Shown one piece after another: positions 46,895 to 55,241 of a stretch of DNA of 64,000 bases. The notes beneath the pieces were generated by a model. It searched no databases and was not told the origin of the DNA. It was given only the letters and a program-made list of their open reading frames with translations. Within the stretch, counting starts at the first letter, position 1; the number at the start of each line of letters is the position of its first letter. Source of the stretch: Pseudomonas sp. Leaf48 (lineage in GTDB: Bacteria; Pseudomonadota; Gammaproteobacteria; Pseudomonadales; Pseudomonadaceae); NCBI RefSeq assembly GCF_001421885.1, contig NZ_LMLH01000030.1, positions 1-64,000 of the forward strand, read 5' to 3'. Position numbers and translations under genes: made by a program.

Positions 46895-48232
46895 GTGAGC
46901 GGTATCACGATTTTTGAGTTCGACACACTGATGGCAGCGTCTTCGAATTTCGCAGGCGCCGAGGGCTTACACGCTGTTCCCGAAAAAGTCTATGCATGGC
47001 TTGAGACTCGGTGCCTCCGGGCTTCAGATGACGGTGAAACGGCGTGGCTGCGACTGACTCAGCGACGTGGGCGTCGTGTCGTTCAGGTCACCAGTTTTGT
47101 CGGGGTGATTTGCACTCCGGATGGATACCAGATCGAGGTGTTGCCCAAGGTCGGCAAGGCAATAGGGGGCGGTGTCGTGGAGGCGCGTCAGCTTCTTGTC
47201 GAGATGCTCTGTTGTCTCCAAGGCTTTCGCCACGTTCAAATCGACAGCGCTAGAATCGCTGCGGCACGTATGCCCTTGCTGGAGGTCTTCATTGCGGAAT
47301 ACCTGCGCTCGGTCGACCACATCGTCAAGCGTGGCCTGCGAAGCGCCTATTCAAGCAGAAAAGATAATCTCTTCGCCCTAAGAGGCAAGCTGCTGATGGC
47401 GCCGCATCTACGGCAGAACCTTTTCCGAGCAGACCGCTTCTTCACCCAGCATGACGAGTATTCGACAGACCGGCCGGAGAACCGCGTGCTGCGCGCTGCG
47501 TTGCGGCGCGTATTGATGCTGGCTTCATCGCAGGATAGCCAGCAATTAGCCCGAGAATTGGAATTCGTGTTTGCTGACGTCCCGGTGTCAGCGTTGCCCC
47601 AGATTGACTTTCAGCGGGTGAGGCTGGATCGAGGAATGGGATACTACGCTGACGCTCTAGCCTGGGCTCGCCTCATCCTCGACGAGAAGTCACCCTTGAC
47701 GGGCACCGGTGGTCACAGCGCGCCGTCACTTCTGTTTCCGATGGAAGCAGTATTCGAGGCGTTCGTCGCCAAGCACCTATCGAAGCAACTGGCTCGGCCC
47801 CTGATCCTGAAAACGCAGGTGCGTAGTCATCACCTGGTTCGCCATCGTGGGCAGAACTGGTTTCGGTTAAAGCCGGATCTGTTGATCCGTGACGACGATT
47901 TGGATGTGTTGGTGCTGGATACTAAGTGGAAGCTGTTGGATGGTCTTAAGGTGAATGGAACAGATAAGTATGGCCTTTCGCAAAATGACTTCTACCAGTT
48001 GCAGGCCTACGGCCAGAACTACCTGGACGGCCAAGGGGATGTGGTGCTGATTTACCCGAAGACCGCCTCGTTCTACCAGTCTCTGCCTGTGTTCGAGCTC
48101 CCTAAAGTGGAGAAGCTACGACTCTGGATTTTGCCGTTTTGCCTGAAGTCACGGCGGCTTGCGATCCCGAACGGAGCGCCGTTTGCCAATGTGTTTACAG
48201 ATAAAAACCAAGTAGAAGCTGCCGGCGTGTAG
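46895..48232 (+). CDS. mcrC: McrC-type nuclease subunit
   Basis: The protein has 445 residues with a GTG start after ggagg. The PD-(D/E)xK nuclease signature is RLKPDLLIRDDDLDVLVLDTKWKLLDG at about 325-351. The N-terminal 250 residues are the McrC-specific region that binds the McrB ring and activates its GTPase. Together with mcrB it should cut DNA carrying modified cytosine, so restricting foreign or phage DNA. Confidence 0.92.
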   Translation: MSGITIFEFDTLMAASSNFAGAEGLHAVPEKVYAWLETRCLRASDDGETAWLRLTQRRGRRVVQVTSFVGVICTPDGYQIEVLPKVGKAIGGGVVEARQLLVEMLCCLQGFRHVQIDSARIAAARMPLLEVFIAEYLRSVDHIVKRGLRSAYSSRKDNLFALRGKLLMAPHLRQNLFRADRFFTQHDEYSTDRPENRVLRAALRRVLMLASSQDSQQLARELEFVFADVPVSALPQIDFQRVRLDRGMGYYADALAWARLILDEKSPLTGTGGHSAPSLLFPMEAVFEAFVAKHLSKQLARPLILKTQVRSHHLVRHRGQNWFRLKPDLLIRDDDLDVLVLDTKWKLLDGLKVNGTDKYGLSQNDFYQLQAYGQNYLDGQGDVVLIYPKTASFYQSLPVFELPKVEKLRLWILPFCLKSRRLAIPNGAPFANVFTDKNQVEAAGV

Positions 48233-48242
48233 TTGCCGACAA

Positions 48243-48284
48243 TTGGCCGATTTCTGCCTGTCACGAGGGGTAGAAGTCGGCCAA
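48243..48284. other. hairpin after mcrC, Pseudomonas intergenic repeat type
   Basis: TTGGCCGATTTCT pairs with AGAAGTCGGCCAA with one mismatch across 16 bp. It lies directly after the mcrC stop and has no T-run. Similar sequences occur between genes in many Pseudomonas genomes, as I remember. Confidence 0.5.
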
Positions 48285-48389
48285 AAGCTGTCATCAAGTG
48301 TCTACGAAACCCCGGGCGATTCACACATTAAAGGCGCGTGAGGGCTTTCTGGCTGGAAATGGACCAAAGCGCGTAGACCGCCATGCCCG

Positions 48390-48447
48390 CCGTACTTTAG
48401 TGCCATTGAATTGACCGCTTTGCGCGACAGGCCCCGTACTTTAGTGC
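48390..48447. repeat. pair of 14-bp direct repeats
   Basis: CCGTACTTTAGTGC occurs at 48390-48403 and again at 48434-48447, 44 bp apart. The second copy is the loop and stem of a small hairpin (CCCCG ... CGGGG). The rest of the 391-bp gap between mcrC and the next gene shows no gene that I can support. Confidence 0.7.
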
Positions 48448-48623
48448 GGGGTGGGTAGCGCGGACGCCGTTAGGCGCCCCGTTCTCGCGAGCAGTCGATT
48501 GGTTGGATATAGTGCCTGCATGATGCCCTTTCCTGCATGGAATGCTCAGAGCACAACCACCGTATCTAGTGTGGCCAGTCATAGGACGAGAGAACCACAT
48601 GCGTCACACCCCGAGGCAACCAC

Positions 48624-49040
48624 ATGCACCAACGCACAATCACCGAACACTTCATCCACATTGGCGCACCGCTCAGGAATCACCGCAACTCATGGGGCGC
48701 CCTGCGTGACGATGGCGTCATTTTCCTGCGGGTCTGGATGCACGAGAGCAAGACCATCAATGGCGTGTCGCACTACGCTGTGCTGCGTCGCAAGGTCTAC
48801 AAGCGCACCAACGGTTACAGCGAGCGAGAGGCGCACCTTGACCTGATCGCCCAAGGCGCACCCTGCTATCTCGTCAACTGCAGGGCAAAGGATCAGCACG
48901 CCGATGACATGGAGATAAGGTCGCACGAAGGCGCCTACGTCTGGCCGACTGGCAAGATCGTTGAGCATGAAGGGGATCTGTACATCGAGTCGTTCGACCG
49001 GATCAACGTCAAAGACGTGCTACCCAAGACGGTGGCGTAA
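48624..49040 (+). CDS. hypothetical protein, first of a two-gene cassette
   Basis: The protein has 138 residues, soluble, without signal or membrane segment. The start region MHQRTITEHFIHIGAPLRNHRNSWGALRDDGVIFLRVW resembles small proteins found next to restriction genes in other genomes, but I know no function. The stop TAA shares a base with the next gene's ATG, so the two are coupled. Ribosome binding site weak. Confidence 0.65.
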   Translation: MHQRTITEHFIHIGAPLRNHRNSWGALRDDGVIFLRVWMHESKTINGVSHYAVLRRKVYKRTNGYSEREAHLDLIAQGAPCYLVNCRAKDQHADDMEIRSHEGAYVWPTGKIVEHEGDLYIESFDRINVKDVLPKTVA

Positions 49041-49315
49041 TGGGCGCTCTCACGTTCGACAACAACGAAACCGGCTTCCTAGATTGGATGGCCGCTAATC
49101 CCGCCGGATTCGTCGCCAACCGCGACAGACGCGGCACGTCCAAGTACTACCCTATGGCGCACAGGGCGAGCTGCAAGGCCCTGCACACCCGCGACAACTA
49201 CACCACAAACGACTACTACAAAGTTTGCGCCTACACCGTGGCCGACCTTGCGCAATGGGCTGCGACTGACAGCCACCGCAAGCTGCGCCACTGCGAACTC
49301 TGCCGTCCAGAATGA
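49040..49315 (+). CDS. hypothetical small protein with a cysteine/histidine cluster
   Basis: The protein has 91 residues. It begins with a pattern (FLDWMAANPAGFVANRDRRG ... HRASCKALH) that recurs, in my memory, as an N-terminal domain in restriction-associated proteins. His41, Cys45, Cys63, His84, Cys85 and Cys88 could bind zinc. Start shares one base with the previous stop. Function unknown; context is defence. Confidence 0.65.
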   Translation: MGALTFDNNETGFLDWMAANPAGFVANRDRRGTSKYYPMAHRASCKALHTRDNYTTNDYYKVCAYTVADLAQWAATDSHRKLRHCELCRPE

Positions 49316-49767
49316 GGCATGGATATAGTGTCGACACCCATTTGACACTATCGACGCCATTCGATCTCGAAGGTGCCGTGCAGATCCAATTCCAGCACCT
49401 GGGCGATCACCACGAAGCCGGCATCGATCTCCACTTCGAACCCGTCGATCACCAAGACGAAGCCGCCGTAGACCACCAAGACGTCACCGTCAGTTCCATG
49501 TCGAAGGTGCCGAGCAAACCCAACTCCAGCACTTGGACGATCACGACGAAGGCGCTGTCAGCTCCACCTCGACGTCACTGTCATGTCGATCTACTTCAGA
49601 AATTGCAGGGGCGTCGCCCCGGACTTTCCCCTTCTAATCCCTTTGCAACCCACTGATTTATGAAGCGTTATGCGCGCTGGTAAGTTTTTTCAACGCGCCC
49701 TGTCATGCCCACTGTTACCGATCTAATACCTACCCGTTCCACGCACCGCCCGCAGCAGCGCGCGTTT
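49316..49767. other. 452-bp gap with a degenerate duplicated segment
   Basis: A 67-bp segment (49367-49433) recurs at about 80 percent identity at 49501-49566, but out of frame, so no single reading covers both. A 114-codon open frame begins at 49312 on the plus strand, but the duplication shifts it. The inverted arms TAGTGTC (49326-49332) and GACACTA (49344-49350) near the left end could be a binding site. This looks like an eroded coding repeat. Confidence 0.5.
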
Positions 49768-51729
49768 TTACACAAGATCGTTCGAACCACTGCCCATTAT
49801 CTCTCGTACCAAATCCTCAGTGTCGCCTGCAAATGACTCGGGGCTATCGCGACCTTCCAAGATATAGTCAGGAATTGGTTTCGGCATCGGAACAGCCTCT
49901 TTCGAAAGTCGCTTTAATGTGTCTTCGACTTTAGCTTTTAGCTTCACATAACCAACGGTGCCGGCGTAGCCTATTAACTCGTTGAGCATCGCCCTGTGCA
50001 TTGTGATAACGAACTGCCGCTTGTGTTTCTGGCGAATGAGATTAAAAAACTCGTCAGTACCTGATTGCCCATGGTCCAGATCGGCTCTATATGCTCCGGG
50101 ATCTTCCATCACGATTCGCTGTCGGTATAAAACCAACATTCGGCTGTAGTCTCTTGCTATGGCGATCAAATCGTCCTCGGCCGGAGGGTTCTTATCTCCA
50201 AGCCACGCAAGATTTAAACGACCAGGCATGAAGACCTGAAAGTCGATACCGGACAGGAATGACATCGCGTGCGCCACCATTGCTTGTTGTTCAGGTCGAG
50301 GAAAGCACCCTTTTGCGAGGGCAAGCCGCTGATCTGCGGAAAAGAGTTGCAGATAATTTTCACCGAGATTTAGAGCAATAAACTCATACAGGTGCTCTGG
50401 TCCCAGTTCGATTTCGACCTCTAGAACCCCAACATTGAGCAAGCCGGACTCATCGTTTTTTTTCACAAATGGGTTGAGATTAAATTCGGTGTAAAGGGCT
50501 GCACGGCAGGGTGACGTTGCCAGCGCTGCCAGCAGTTCGTTCACTGAGTTCTTTTCATGATGGCCCAATGCGGCTTCTACGAATTCACCAAGCACTCGCT
50601 TAAACATCAACGAACTAAGCCCTGCGGTATGTACAATTGCCATCCGAAGGAATCGGATCATGGCATCCATTGCTCTTCGGGTACCGTGCTCCAGATCGCA
50701 GTGAGTCAGCACCTGGATGCACTCAGCGACATTTTCAGAAATTTGCGCTGCGTTAAACACCGCGTCATTACGCTTAATGTCCTCGATGAAATTTCTATAA
50801 ATGCCTGCCTGCGCTCCGTACGGGTCTTTGCAGCAGACAAAGTCGCCTAAATAAGCTTCGACGTGTTGAAGCTGTTCGGGCGTTATCGAGGGCGCTATGG
50901 CAATAAGTGATCTTTCTCGGACATGACGCCATTCGTCTATACATACGGCCGTGTCGCGCCTCGGCCTGTCCAATATAAAGGCCGGAGTGAGCTTCATTAA
51001 CTCCTGCAGGCTGAAGCAGTTTTCGGGGAATACCGGACCCCAAGCTTCCGCGTATCGCTCGCAAAAGAGAGTTGAAGCGGCTATGTTGAAATTGATCGAA
51101 TGGGCGTGTGAGTAGGGCTTGCCGTTGTTCCCAGTTGCTGGTTGCTCCCAGGCTGGAAAGGCCGATTGAATCTGATTCCCTCGAACCTGTATTCGGACTT
51201 TCAAAGACTTGAGAGGGGTATCTATCAACGCATAGCCGAAAAGGACTCCAGCCGGCTGTTCCTTCGTCGGATGGGTGGAGTCCTCTCGGTCCAGATTATC
51301 GAAAGCCTCTGTCAAAACCTGGATGATGTCTTCTTCTGAGTATCCTACCGGGTACAGCGTTTTCCAAAGATACCCTGACTTGTAATGGGAGTCCGGCATC
51401 ATGGTGATGCTGGCGGCGTCGCCTGTGAACATCTTCCGAGGAATCTTCAGAGTGATGACGCCATTCTGTAGCTCGCGCGCGTAAAACCAATCGTCGTGGC
51501 GATCAACGTCGTACCCCAGCAGATGTGCTACACGGGGATGTTGTTTGGAAAACACTTCCCACCCTTCCCATGTGTGGAGCCCTCCAGAAAGGACGACTTC
51601 ACTCGAGCGCACCCCGTTTTCGTTGATCGGGCGCACTGCTGTGTCGCCAGCGAGGATATGCTTCATAGCTTTTTCAGATAGCTGGTACTTTCCATGCTCT
51701 CCGAACTGAATCGGATATGTCCTGGACAT
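49768..51729 (-). CDS. protein with N-terminal EndoU-like ribonuclease domain and unknown C-terminal region
   Basis: The protein has 653 residues, with no signal peptide. Residues 1-195 follow the bacterial EndoU toxin pattern: KHILAGD (His24), GGLHTW (His52), WKTLYPVGYSEEDIIQVLTEA (Lys123, the KTxFPxxWSxExII block) and a final strand ending IQSAFP (Ser189, Phe191 where toxins usually have Tyr). The remaining 455 residues match no family I know; they look soluble and helical. Polymorphic toxin EndoU domains sit at the end of long secreted proteins, whereas here the domain leads. It is isolated in the island, between a degenerate repeat and a recombinase. No obvious antitoxin is adjacent. It may be an abortive-infection RNase; this is inference. 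Confidence 0.55.
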   Translation of the reverse strand: MSRTYPIQFGEHGKYQLSEKAMKHILAGDTAVRPINENGVRSSEVVLSGGLHTWEGWEVFSKQHPRVAHLLGYDVDRHDDWFYARELQNGVITLKIPRKMFTGDAASITMMPDSHYKSGYLWKTLYPVGYSEEDIIQVLTEAFDNLDREDSTHPTKEQPAGVLFGYALIDTPLKSLKVRIQVRGNQIQSAFPAWEQPATGNNGKPYSHAHSINFNIAASTLFCERYAEAWGPVFPENCFSLQELMKLTPAFILDRPRRDTAVCIDEWRHVRERSLIAIAPSITPEQLQHVEAYLGDFVCCKDPYGAQAGIYRNFIEDIKRNDAVFNAAQISENVAECIQVLTHCDLEHGTRRAMDAMIRFLRMAIVHTAGLSSLMFKRVLGEFVEAALGHHEKNSVNELLAALATSPCRAALYTEFNLNPFVKKNDESGLLNVGVLEVEIELGPEHLYEFIALNLGENYLQLFSADQRLALAKGCFPRPEQQAMVAHAMSFLSGIDFQVFMPGRLNLAWLGDKNPPAEDDLIAIARDYSRMLVLYRQRIVMEDPGAYRADLDHGQSGTDEFFNLIRQKHKRQFVITMHRAMLNELIGYAGTVGYVKLKAKVEDTLKRLSKEAVPMPKPIPDYILEGRDSPESFAGDTEDLVREIMGSGSNDLV

Positions 51730-52172
51730 TTCTGGCCTTAACGTGAGAGTTATGAATTCGCATACTACGGCGACTGCGGTTCTTAAGCTTCTTCGATTTC
51801 TGGAATTGAAAGGGATGCGAGGTTTCTCGCTCTCCCCGACGAGACACTTTGCCGGCAGCTACCCATGATGACCTGCTGCAATCGGCCTGAACCGGCCTTA
51901 CGCGGATTCGCCGCTTCCGGCCATAGGAACTTCGAGCGCGAGTAAGGGCGACTATTAAAATTAATCTAGAAGGGAAGCCCGCGACCGGTTTTGGCCGTTC
52001 ACCGCCAGTCATGTTTGCCAATGGCGGGTTAAATCCCGTGCAGATACTCGGTTAGGCAGAATGCAAATGGGTAGCGAGTTAGTGTAATTGCTCAAGCTTC
52101 TGCGGATCTGGAGAAGTGACTCGAGCCAGCGGCGAGTTCAGCTAATCTTCGCGCACCATTTAGTCAAGGACG
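51730..52172. other. gap upstream of the EndoU-like gene
   Basis: Roughly 440 bp, lower in GC than the core genes. It holds the presumed promoter of the EndoU-like gene, and I see no RNA gene or attachment site. Short open frames have no convincing start or pattern. Confidence 0.4.
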
Positions 52173-52397
52173 ATACCCAGGTCAGATAACTCTCAAGCCA
52201 ACATAGCCACAGCAGACGCACTCACGCTGCTCCTGCATAACCAGCACGCAATATGTGCGGCCATCGAGGAGGTAATCAAGTGGCTTTCTGATAATGGAGT
52301 GGAAAGCGTTGGCGCTAACGCAATTGTGGCCATGGAAACGCTGGACCGGAATGCTCAAGACATAACAGGCGCAATCATGCGACTACGGCAGTTATAA
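52173..52397 (+). pseudogene. small conserved Pseudomonas protein with ATA in place of its start
   Basis: A 74-residue frame reads as a member of a common small Pseudomonas family (LLLHNQHAICAAIEEVIKWL ... AMETLDRNAQDITGAIMRL). The expected start is ATA (52173) behind aggacg. No ATG, GTG or TTG lies near the front of the frame, and a TAG stop is four codons further up. So it is either start-lost or uses the rare ATA. It lies 115 bp before the recombinase gene. Confidence 0.5.
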
Positions 52398-52512
52398 ATA
52401 TGCCTTAGCTGCTACGCGCACATTCAAATTTATTTGCCCTTTCCGCTTGATAAGTGACACTCATAGTGCAACAGTATTGGTAGAGCACCCTAACTGATAC
52501 GGAAGGCACATC

Positions 52513-53133
52513 ATGTTCATCCGAGCATATCTCCGAGCATCCACTGAAGAACAAGACGCCGGCCGCGCCCAAGCCTCGCTTGACCAGTTCGCCAGCGAAC
52601 ATAACAAGGTCATCGCGAGCGTGTATTTGGAGAATACTAGCGGCGCCTCCGCAGACCGGCCCGAGTTGCTGCGTCTGCTCAAAGATGCGCGCAAGGGTGA
52701 CGTGCTGCTGGTGGAGTCGATAGACCGACTTTCCCGCTTGCCGGTGGAGGACTGGCAGAAGCTCAAGGCCACGATTGATTCCAAGGGCCTGCGCATCGTC
52801 GCGCTCGATCTGCCGACCAGTCACCAGGGAATGCAGGACACGAAGGGCGACGAGTTCACAGGGCGGATGCTGGGCGCTATCAACTCGATGCTAGTGGAAA
52901 TGATGGCCGCCATTGCGCGCAAGGATTACGAGCAACGCCGCGAGCGTCAGGCCCAGGGTATCGAAAAGGCGAAAGCTGCCGGTAAGTATCAGGGCCGGCC
53001 GATTGATGAAGACCTGCACAAGCGCGTTACGGAACTGCTCGGTGCAGGCCTTGGCATCCGCGCGACAGCCAGGCACGCCAACTGCTCAACCACCACAGTC
53101 CTCAGGATCAGGGACTTGGCCAGCGCTTGTTAG
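52513..53133 (+). CDS. serine recombinase, resolvase/invertase family
   Basis: The protein has 206 residues. The catalytic serine is Ser10 (AYLRASTEEQ) and the family motif LVESIDRLSRL lies near 67-77; a C-terminal helix-turn-helix (GLGIRATARHANCSTTTVLRIRD) closes the protein. ggaagg precedes the start. Such enzymes resolve or invert DNA at short sites. It could have moved the neighbouring modules, but no matching pair of crossover sites was found by eye. Confidence 0.88.
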   Translation: MFIRAYLRASTEEQDAGRAQASLDQFASEHNKVIASVYLENTSGASADRPELLRLLKDARKGDVLLVESIDRLSRLPVEDWQKLKATIDSKGLRIVALDLPTSHQGMQDTKGDEFTGRMLGAINSMLVEMMAAIARKDYEQRRERQAQGIEKAKAAGKYQGRPIDEDLHKRVTELLGAGLGIRATARHANCSTTTVLRIRDLASAC

Positions 53134-53440
53134 CACCTATGAAAAAACTTTACGGCCATCTGTCGCCACCTAAATGCCAGCACTGCGCTGGCATCTCCGA
53201 TCTGAGTTGGCGATATTACACACCCCCGATGGAGTCGCTCCCCACGAGCGAATCACTCACAATTTCCCAGCGAGACGATAAGACACCCTCGCAGTCGGGA
53301 ATCCGCGTACCACCGCACCGGAGTGCCTAAACACGCTTGGCGTGTAACTGTATTGCACTCAGCGTCTGCAGCCGCTGCCATTATCTATTTCCTTTACCTC
53401 TGCACGTCATGATAAAAAATCCAACCATCACGGCAACAGT
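53134..53440. other. recombinase-zorE gap with one hairpin
   Basis: About 300 bp. ATGCCAGC (53174-53181) and GCTGGCAT (53187-53194) form a perfect 8-bp hairpin without a T-run, possibly the recombinase terminator. The 3' ends of the convergent recombinase and zorE meet here. No gene seen. Confidence 0.45.
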
Positions 53441-54526
53441 TCAATATTTATCAATAAACTCAACCGGATTTAGTACAGCCCAACCCTCAATGGCAGGGGC
53501 GTCGGCAACATACATCGCTATACGATGATCGGGCCACGCAGCTGCGACCTCTGCGACCACCAGTTCCTGGGCATTCATGACTTCGTAACCAATCACGGGA
53601 ACCCCAAAACCTTTGTGTCGACCGTGCATAAGCCCGCCATGCACTGCAAGATCGGCTAGTGCTATAGCCTGCTTCCAGTCGTCAGCAACGATGCTCTGCT
53701 CACGACGCAAACGATTAAGTATCTGCATGTTTTGAGTCGAGATAAACATGTGGTCGTGCAGCGGCTGTTTACGGTGACAGTCAGCACAGAGGGGGCGAAG
53801 GTTTACGGTGCTGTTGTCCTGTTTTACGCCGTTGACGTGGTGAACGTGCAGTAAATGACGATGCTCTGTGAGGCTCACAGCACATGCCTCGCAAGTGAAT
53901 CCACAACGCCGCCTCACATCCGCAGAAATTTCAGCCCAGTCCTTGGTGTAATCATTCCCGAGAGCACGCTGCGTCAAGCTGCGCGGTAGGTGGCGAAAGC
54001 TCGTACTGTAAGTTTCAAAGAATTTGCCAATCTCAAAACCATTCCAGATAGTCGAGCGTGCGCTCTCATGGCAGTAATTCTGGTAATTGAGCTTTTCTAG
54101 GCAGTTCTTACATACAAGCAGACGAGAATCCAGTTCCTCACGGACACCTCGGCTGCTCTTGCCACTAATGGGGAAAATCCCGCTCAGATTATTAGTCACC
54201 ACGTAGCGTTCAAATCGACCTTTGCTGCGCATGTCGTTCAGCGTTTTGCAGTCCGCCACATGGAAACGCTTACCTTTATCTGGAGAAAGCTGCACTACGT
54301 CAACTGGGGAGAACTGGTCAGGGATGTACAGTAACACCTGACGCCCATCGACACTCAGCAGCCCATTAATGACATTTAAATCGTCGAGCCGAACCTCGCG
54401 CCCCTCCAACAGCGCGATATCGATAGGGTCAAGCTGTGCGGCGGCCGTCCAATCGAAATCAACCGTCTCCGCATTTAGCCGCTTGACCTGAGCCCACAGC
54501 CCGGAAAAATCAACGTTGATTTCCAT
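53441..54526 (-). CDS. zorE: Zorya type II effector, HNH nuclease ZorE
   Basis: The protein has 361 residues. The HNH core is CGFTCEAC (Cys212, Cys215), HVHHVNG (227-233), NLRPLCADCH (Cys247, Cys250, His251), a zinc-supported beta-beta-alpha metal nuclease. A second CxxC (LLVCKNCLEKL, Cys139, Cys142) lies upstream. The start at 54526 overlaps the zorB end by 17 bp. As third gene after zorA and zorB, an HNH effector defines Zorya type II. It should degrade or nick phage DNA once the ZorAB motor senses infection. Confidence 0.85.
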   Translation of the reverse strand: MEINVDFSGLWAQVKRLNAETVDFDWTAAAQLDPIDIALLEGREVRLDDLNVINGLLSVDGRQVLLYIPDQFSPVDVVQLSPDKGKRFHVADCKTLNDMRSKGRFERYVVTNNLSGIFPISGKSSRGVREELDSRLLVCKNCLEKLNYQNYCHESARSTIWNGFEIGKFFETYSTSFRHLPRSLTQRALGNDYTKDWAEISADVRRRCGFTCEACAVSLTEHRHLLHVHHVNGVKQDNSTVNLRPLCADCHRKQPLHDHMFISTQNMQILNRLRREQSIVADDWKQAIALADLAVHGGLMHGRHKGFGVPVIGYEVMNAQELVVAEVAAAWPDHRIAMYVADAPAIEGWAVLNPVEFIDKY

Positions 54527-55241
54527 CGAGTCTCTCAATGATTGTGCGGATCTGCAGCTCGGAATTAGTGAACACCCGAAAGTTAACGCGTCGGGAGCGT
54601 GCGGCGTCTTCAGCGGTGCTACTTGCATCCACAAGTCGCCTTGACGAGGAGTAGCCCACTGCCGCAAAGCTCGAACGAACCCAGTCCCTATCTGCTCCGG
54701 ATGTCAACTTCGATAGTACGTACTGCAGCACTGAGCGCGTCCGATCCTGTGACAGCGCCATGTTCGGAAAATAGGCTTCATCGCCATGCAGCGTTCCCCA
54801 ATCACTGCTGGTATGCCCTTCGATACGTATCTCATCAATCGCCCCCCTGTAGCGGGAAAGCACAGCCACATAACGTGGAAAGAAGTCGGAGAGCATTGCT
54901 TGGAACTGTGTACTTAGCTCCGGTGAGCCTGAGCGAAACAGTACCTCGGGGTTGTTGAAGGTCACTTGCAGAGTATTGCGATCTATCGACGCATTCCAAC
55001 GTGGGAGGTCACTCTTAAACTCATTGTTCAGGTCGTTGTAAATTGCTACCTGCGTGTCCTTATAGGCGACCGCGATCTCCTTGATGTTTTCTCGTTCGAC
55101 CTGCACGTAGTACATGTAGGCAACAGCGATGAACAAGAACATCATCATTAGTCCGGACATAAGATCGGAAATACCAATCCAGTGCTCGGCATCGTCCTTT
55201 TTCGAGTGCCGACTGCGGAACAAATTATCCAGAGAGCTCAT
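54510..55241 (-). CDS. zorB: Zorya ZorB, MotB/OmpA-like stator protein
   Basis: The protein has 243 residues. A cytoplasmic N-terminus is followed by one membrane helix (about 24-46, with Asp26 at the place of the ion-conducting Asp of MotB), then a peptidoglycan-binding OmpA-like domain (IRIEGHTSSDW near 138-147 and NMALSQDRTRSVLQYVL at 160-176). Its ATG shares a base with the zorA stop (TAATG). It forms the ion-driven motor with ZorA. Confidence 0.88.
   Translation of the reverse strand: MSSLDNLFRSRHSKKDDAEHWIGISDLMSGLMMMFLFIAVAYMYYVQVERENIKEIAVAYKDTQVAIYNDLNNEFKSDLPRWNASIDRNTLQVTFNNPEVLFRSGSPELSTQFQAMLSDFFPRYVAVLSRYRGAIDEIRIEGHTSSDWGTLHGDEAYFPNMALSQDRTRSVLQYVLSKLTSGADRDWVRSSFAAVGYSSSRRLVDASSTAEDAARSRRVNFRVFTNSELQIRTIIERLDGNQR

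Noticed and set aside
48397..48600. 67-codon minus-strand frame in the mcrC downstream gap
   Set aside because: No credible start site, covers the 14-bp repeats, and its sequence resembles no protein I know.
49312..49656. 114-codon plus-strand frame after the two-gene cassette
   Set aside because: It crosses the duplicated segment in a different frame in each copy, so it is not one continuous real gene as it stands.
52400..52512. Crossover (res-like) site upstream of the serine recombinase
   Set aside because: A few short inverted bases are present, but nothing like a three-subsite res array can be shown by eye.
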